Of a stretch of DNA of 64,000 bases, positions 63,801-64,000 are shown one piece after another. Location: contig NZ_JAVIFW010000002.1 of NCBI RefSeq assembly GCF_031157275.1, positions 372,001 through 436,000 of the forward strand, written 5' to 3'. The notes below the pieces were generated by a model that made no database searches, was not told the origin of the DNA, and saw nothing but the letters and a program-made list of their open reading frames with translations. The stretch comes from Streptomyces sp. LHD-70. Lineage in GTDB: Bacteria > Actinomycetota > Actinomycetes > Streptomycetales > Streptomycetaceae. How positions within the stretch are numbered: the first letter of the stretch is position 1; every line of letters starts with the position of its first letter. A program made the translations under genes and the position numbers.

Positions 63801-64000
63801 GCCGACCTCCCGACCTCATGAGCGACCTCAACCGACTGATCAGCAGATTAACCATCTGCACGGTCAACGCTCGCCTCAGGGGTGCGGTTACGCAACCGGA
63901 GCACACTCCCCGACCCCGCGTGTGCAAGGTTCCGCGCCGTGGACCACGGACAACTCACCGATCCGGGCGAGCGTAAAGGGGGCCGTTCGGGCGACGCGGG
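63801..64000. other. window end, no gene recognised
   Basis: 200 bp with no frame that I accept. An ATG at 63820 opens a 54-codon basic frame without family features. It may hold the promoter of the small membrane protein and of a gene beyond the edge. Confidence 0.4.

Noticed and set aside
63820..63984. 54-codon frame at the right edge
   Set aside because: Basic, motif-free, weak start; probably non-coding.

Overview
The window is high-GC actinobacterial chromosome, almost certainly Streptomyces. It carries dasABC/dasR with DasR-type operators, a WhiB-like gene that I read as wblE, a SigB-family sigma factor with its anti-sigma (sigH/ushX type), sigR-rsrA with a perfect sigma-R promoter, and GTG/TTG starts throughout. 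Gene order from about 10 to 52 kb resembles, from memory and not from a search, the S. coelicolor core region from sigH back to hisN. So most of the window is conserved core chromosome. The accessory-looking parts are 3.9-6.4 kb (encapsulin), 38.4-44.4 kb (urease/agmatine deiminase remnants and regulators) and 52.9-55.8 kb (ABC importer).

Layout. 0-3.5 kb: an ECF sigma factor and its DGPF/YCII partner, a small Cys-rich protein, a DHFR-fold protein and a GNAT acetyltransferase. 3.9-6.4 kb: a family 2B encapsulin shell with a cyclic-nucleotide-binding-like domain, translationally coupled to a polyprenyl diphosphate synthase that is its probable cargo. 6.7-10.8 kb: a small protein, a peptidoglycan amidase-fold protein, an ACC deaminase-like PLP enzyme, a CPA1 antiporter and a UBP zinc finger. 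11-14.7 kb: ushX-sigH, a membrane protein, a diacylglycerol-kinase-fold protein and wblE. 15-17.5 kb: a PdtaS-like histidine kinase and a TetR regulator. 17.7-24.4 kb: aminosugar uptake and catabolism (nagB, nagZ-like, dasCBA, dasR). 24.6-26.5 kb: a DUF3311/sodium symporter pair. 26.6-30.3 kb: a cobalamin riboswitch and class Ia nrdAB. 30.3-36.7 kb: def, a TPR protein, two overlapping HD-domain membrane proteins and rsrA-sigR. 36.7-38.3 kb: an alpha/beta hydrolase and a SRAP (YedK/HMCES) protein. 38.4-44.4 kb: a collapsed urease/agmatine deiminase pseudogene, two paralogous TetR genes around a Ser/Thr kinase, an intact exported agmatine deiminase and a DUF4436 protein. 44.6-50.6 kb: M50 peptidase, aroA, rsgA, an SMR transporter, TetR, hisN and a CBS protein. 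50.7-55.8 kb: catalase with a divergent Fur-type regulator, then an SsuABC/TauABC-type importer. 55.9-58.4 kb: two identical initiator tRNA genes around a Sel1-repeat protein. 58.5-63.8 kb: UPF0182, a PPA1309 family protein, a PDZ-Lon protease and a small membrane protein.

How the parts connect. DasABC would import chitobiose using a general ATPase encoded elsewhere. NagZ-like and NagB would process aminosugars, and DasR would repress both transcripts through dre-like sites before nagB and dasA. SigR/RsrA is a thiol-redox switch and SigH/UshX a partner-switching stress module. The encapsulin operon would enclose an isoprenoid synthase in a protein shell. Around 39-42 kb, two tetR-agmatine deiminase modules face away from each other and share a 16-bp palindrome found three times. 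One module has decayed into a ureA/aguA fusion.

The most unusual signals are the encapsulin/prenyl-synthase pair, the three palindromes with the collapsed operon, an in-frame 207-bp inverted-repeat element inside an HD-GYP gene, and tandem repeats that repeatedly lie across or next to stop codons.
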